Positions 45,823 to 48,641 of a DNA stretch of 48,641 bases are shown one piece after another. Position numbers and translations under genes: made by a program. Below the pieces are notes generated by a model that did no database searches, had not been told where the DNA came from, and saw only the letters and a list, made by a program, of their open reading frames with translations. The DNA lies in the NCBI RefSeq assembly GCF_014203155.1, contig NZ_JACHIK010000025.1, forward strand, positions 1 through 48,641. The letters run 5' to 3'. This DNA comes from Shinella fusca (GTDB taxonomy: Bacteria; Pseudomonadota; Alphaproteobacteria; Rhizobiales; Rhizobiaceae). Position 1 is the first letter of the stretch. Every line of letters begins with the position of its first letter.

Positions 45823-46479
45823 ATGCGCACATTCGGCACGCCCGAATTCCTGTTCATCGTCTATGCGCTGCGCTGGACGCTGACGCTGACCGTCATCGCC
45901 TTCGTCGGCGGCGGCCTCATGGGCATCCTGCTCGCGCTGCTGCGCATCGCCCGCAGCCGTGCGCTGCGCGGCCTCACCACCTTCTACATGCAGTTGGTCC
46001 AGGGCCTGCCGCTGCTCGTGCTGCTGTTCCTCTGCTACTATGCGCCTTCGCTGTTCGGCGTGGAGATCGCCGCGTTGACGGCCGCCGCCATCGCGCTCAC
46101 CGTCAATTCCAGCGCCTTCCTCGGCGCCATCTGGGAAAGCGCGCTGCGCGCCATTCCCAGGGCCCAGTGGGAGAGCGCCGATGCGCTGGCGCTGACGCCC
46201 TGGAAGACGCTGCGCTTCGTCATCGCGCCGCAGGCGATCCGCCTCGCCATGCCGTCCACGGTCGGCTTCCTCGTGCAGATCATCAAGCAGACCTCGCTCG
46301 CCTCGATCATCGGCTTCATCGAGATCACCCGCGCCGGCCAACTCGTCAGCAACGCCACGTTCGAGCCGCTCAAGGCGTTCCTCAGCGTCGCCGCACTCTA
46401 CTTCGCAGTCTGCTTCCCGCTGACGCAGCTCAGCCTGTGGCTGGAGCGGCGCACCGCGCGCCGCGGCGCGAGAACCTGA
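45823..46479 (+). CDS. Polar amino acid ABC transporter permease, second
   Basis: This 218-residue protein has FIVYALRWTLTLTVIAFVGG, MQLVQGLPLLVLLFLCYY (the R/QGxPLLV family motif) and the EAA loop ESADALALTPWKTLRFVIAP. It starts directly after the first permease with GGAGGG upstream. Two unlike permeases are usual for opine, octopine or histidine-type importers. No clue to specificity is visible in the permease itself. Confidence 0.9.
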   Translation: MRTFGTPEFLFIVYALRWTLTLTVIAFVGGGLMGILLALLRIARSRALRGLTTFYMQLVQGLPLLVLLFLCYYAPSLFGVEIAALTAAAIALTVNSSAFLGAIWESALRAIPRAQWESADALALTPWKTLRFVIAPQAIRLAMPSTVGFLVQIIKQTSLASIIGFIEITRAGQLVSNATFEPLKAFLSVAALYFAVCFPLTQLSLWLERRTARRGART

Positions 46480-46545
46480 ACCGCCGGACGGCACGCAGAA
46501 GGCCGTCCACCCAACCGGAACCCCAACCGAAACTGAGAGGATACC

Positions 46546-47337
46546 ATGCGCCTGAAATCCCTTCTCCTGCCCCTCGTCGGGCTTCTCGCCCTCACCGTCG
46601 GCGCCGCCACGGCGTCGGCCTCCTCCCTCGACGACATCATCGCCCGCAAGAAGGTGCTGATCGGCGTCGACCTGTCGGTGCCGCCCTTCGGCATCACCAA
46701 CGCCGAGATGCAGCCGGACGGGCTCGACGTCGATGTCGCCAAGCTGCTGGCCAAGGATCTCGGCGTCGAGCTGGAACTCGTCTCCGTTACCGGCCAGAGC
46801 CGGATCCCGTCGCTGCAGACCGGCAAGGTCGACTTCGTCGTGGCGAGCTTCGGCATCTATACCGAGCGTGCGCTCTCGGTCGCCTTCTCCAACCCCTACG
46901 GCGGCCACAAGTCGGTCATCATCGCGCCGAAGGACACGGTCATAAAGAGCCTCGCGGACCTTGCCGGCAAGCGCGTCGGCGTGCCGCGCGGCACGGCGCA
47001 CGAGAAGATCCTCTCGGCCGCCGGGATCGAAGGCATGGAGCTCGTCCGCTTCGACGACGACAGCACGACGCTGAACGCGCTCGTCTCCGGCCAGGTCGAT
47101 GCGATCGGCACGGTAAACTACATCGCCGCGCAGCTTCAGGAACGCTATCCCGATCGCGGCTTCGAGGAGAAGACCACCTATCTCCAGAGCTTCTACGGCG
47201 TCGGCTTGCGCCGCAACGATCCGGACCTCCTGCACTGGCTGAACACCGTGCTCTTCGTCCACAAGCAGAGCGGCGAGCTGGGCGCGATCTACGAGAAGTG
47301 GATGAAGACCCCGATGCCGGAACTGCCGTCGTTCTGA
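46546..47337 (+). CDS. Periplasmic binding protein, amino-acid type (SBP_bac_3)
   Basis: This 263-residue protein has a signal peptide (KSLLLPLVGLLALTVGAATASA). The mature domain begins VLIGVDLSVPPFGITNAEMQ, the start of family-3 binding proteins, with DVDVAKLLAKDLGVELELV and ADLAGKRVGVPRGTAHEKIL. ATG has GAGAGG upstream. The binding pocket lacks the clear residues that would name a ligand, and cationic or polar amino acids or opine-like compounds are typical. Coupled to permeases and ATPase as a complete importer. Confidence 0.9.
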   Translation: MRLKSLLLPLVGLLALTVGAATASASSLDDIIARKKVLIGVDLSVPPFGITNAEMQPDGLDVDVAKLLAKDLGVELELVSVTGQSRIPSLQTGKVDFVVASFGIYTERALSVAFSNPYGGHKSVIIAPKDTVIKSLADLAGKRVGVPRGTAHEKILSAAGIEGMELVRFDDDSTTLNALVSGQVDAIGTVNYIAAQLQERYPDRGFEEKTTYLQSFYGVGLRRNDPDLLHWLNTVLFVHKQSGELGAIYEKWMKTPMPELPSF

Positions 47338-47352
47338 TTGCCTGAAACCCGA

Positions 47353-47373
47353 GGGGCGCCCGCGCGGCGCCCC
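47353..47373. repeat. Hairpin between binding-protein and ATPase genes
   Basis: GGGGCGCC (47353-47360) and GGCGCCCC (47366-47373) form a perfect 8-bp stem with a CGCGC loop, followed by GTCTTT. It may attenuate transcription into the ATPase gene or stabilise the abundant binding-protein mRNA. Confidence 0.6.
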
Positions 47374-47399
47374 GTCTTTCCCGATCGAGAGGCCCCGCC

Positions 47400-48131
<732 letters not shown>

Positions 48132-48188
48132 TCGCCGCCCTTGGGCCGTGACCATCGACATCGCAACGCATCTTGAGGAGAGCGGGCC

Positions 48189-48641
48189 ATGAGCAACAGG
48201 GTAGCGCTGATCGGCGCGGGCGCCATGGGCGGCGCCATCGGCACGCGGCTTGCCGGGACCGGCAACCGTCTCACCGTCTTCGACCCCAGCCCGGAAAAGC
48301 GCCAGGCGCTGGTCGACAGGGGCGCCTATGCCGCATCGAGCGCGGCGGAAGCGGCTGCAGGGAGCGACTACGTCATCCTCAGCCTCAACGCGCCCGCCAT
48401 CGTGCGCAAGGCCGTCTTCGGTCAGACGGGCGTCGCAGAAGGCGCAAGGCCCGGCACGCTGATCATCGACATGTCGTCGATCGATCCGGAAACGACGAAG
48501 GAACTGGCGGCCGATGCCGCCGAAAGGGGCCTTCGCTGGGTGGACTGCCCCCTTTCCGGCGGCGCGCCGAAGGCGCTGACCGGCGAACTCACGCTGATGG
48601 CCGGCGGCGCGGCGAAGGACGTCGAGGATGCGCATACCGTG
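48189..48641 (+). CDS. 3-hydroxyisobutyrate dehydrogenase-family protein, partial
   Basis: The first 151 residues of a beta-hydroxyacid dehydrogenase are present, cut by the window end. NAD-binding motif VALIGAGAMGGAIGTRLA (residues 5-22), DYVILSLNAPAIVRKAVF, TLIIDMSSIDPETTKEL and WVDCPLSGGAPKALTGELTL, the substrate-binding block with the Gly-Gly turn of the family. The catalytic Lys lies further on, outside the window. ATG has GAGGAGAG upstream. It follows the ABC ATPase by 57 bases and probably acts on the imported compound or its product. Confidence 0.85.
   Translation, partial: MSNRVALIGAGAMGGAIGTRLAGTGNRLTVFDPSPEKRQALVDRGAYAASSAAEAAAGSDYVILSLNAPAIVRKAVFGQTGVAEGARPGTLIIDMSSIDPETTKELAADAAERGLRWVDCPLSGGAPKALTGELTLMAGGAAKDVEDAHTV

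Overview
The window looks like a chromosomal or chromid segment of an alphaproteobacterium of the Rhizobiaceae type (Sinorhizobium/Rhizobium/Shinella-like). Evidence: most genes have very G+C-rich third positions, the alpha-galactoside operon has the gene content known as agp in Sinorhizobium meliloti, and HWE-type histidine kinase, DipZ, KatE and tripartite tricarboxylate transporter genes are all typical of the group. No database search was run; assignments rest on motifs, gene order and family knowledge.

Left part (about 1-11,400), an accessory island that by eye is less G+C-rich than the rest. It has an outer-membrane beta-barrel gene, a small Xre-type repressor, and a leftward three-gene cluster: an FRG-domain protein, a reverse transcriptase of the unknown-group/abortive-infection kind, and a one-pass membrane protein. 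A junction of decayed IS3- and IS21-family elements follows. Next is a rightward, translationally coupled three-gene cluster: a helical HEPN-like small protein, a ParA/MinD-like ATPase with a KGGVGRS P-loop, and a second P-loop ATPase. Both clusters look like anti-phage or conflict systems. The RT + FRG + membrane-protein combination is the best candidate for an undescribed system here.

Middle part (11,400-33,300), core-like metabolism and stress. An AraC regulator diverges from an alpha-galactoside uptake and hydrolysis operon: GH4 glycosidase, peptide-type binding protein, two permeases, fused double ATPase, second GH4 glycosidase. Then come an HWE histidine kinase divergent from a single-domain response regulator, a chemoreceptor with a CheR-tether pentapeptide, a DipZ-type thiol-disulfide gene ended by an in-frame amber codon, an OmpR/EnvZ-like two-component pair, Ohr, an exported hypothetical protein, catalase KatE and a truncated alpha/beta hydrolase. 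GTATC-N5-GTATC-like direct repeats lie in the dipZ/response-regulator intergenic region and upstream of the hydrolase.

Right part (33,300-48,641), a TPR protein with a 69-residue peptide gene directly behind it, a DJ-1/PfpI protein, a ribbon-helix-helix protein, and two LysR-controlled catabolic or transport loci. The first locus encodes a D-2-hydroxyacid dehydrogenase, an RraA/HMG-aldolase-like protein, a TctCBA transporter and an FMN-dependent alpha-hydroxyacid oxidase. It probably takes up and degrades a branched or hydroxylated carboxylic acid. The second encodes an HD-domain hydrolase, a polar-amino-acid-type ABC transporter and the start of a 3-hydroxyisobutyrate-dehydrogenase-family gene cut by the window end.
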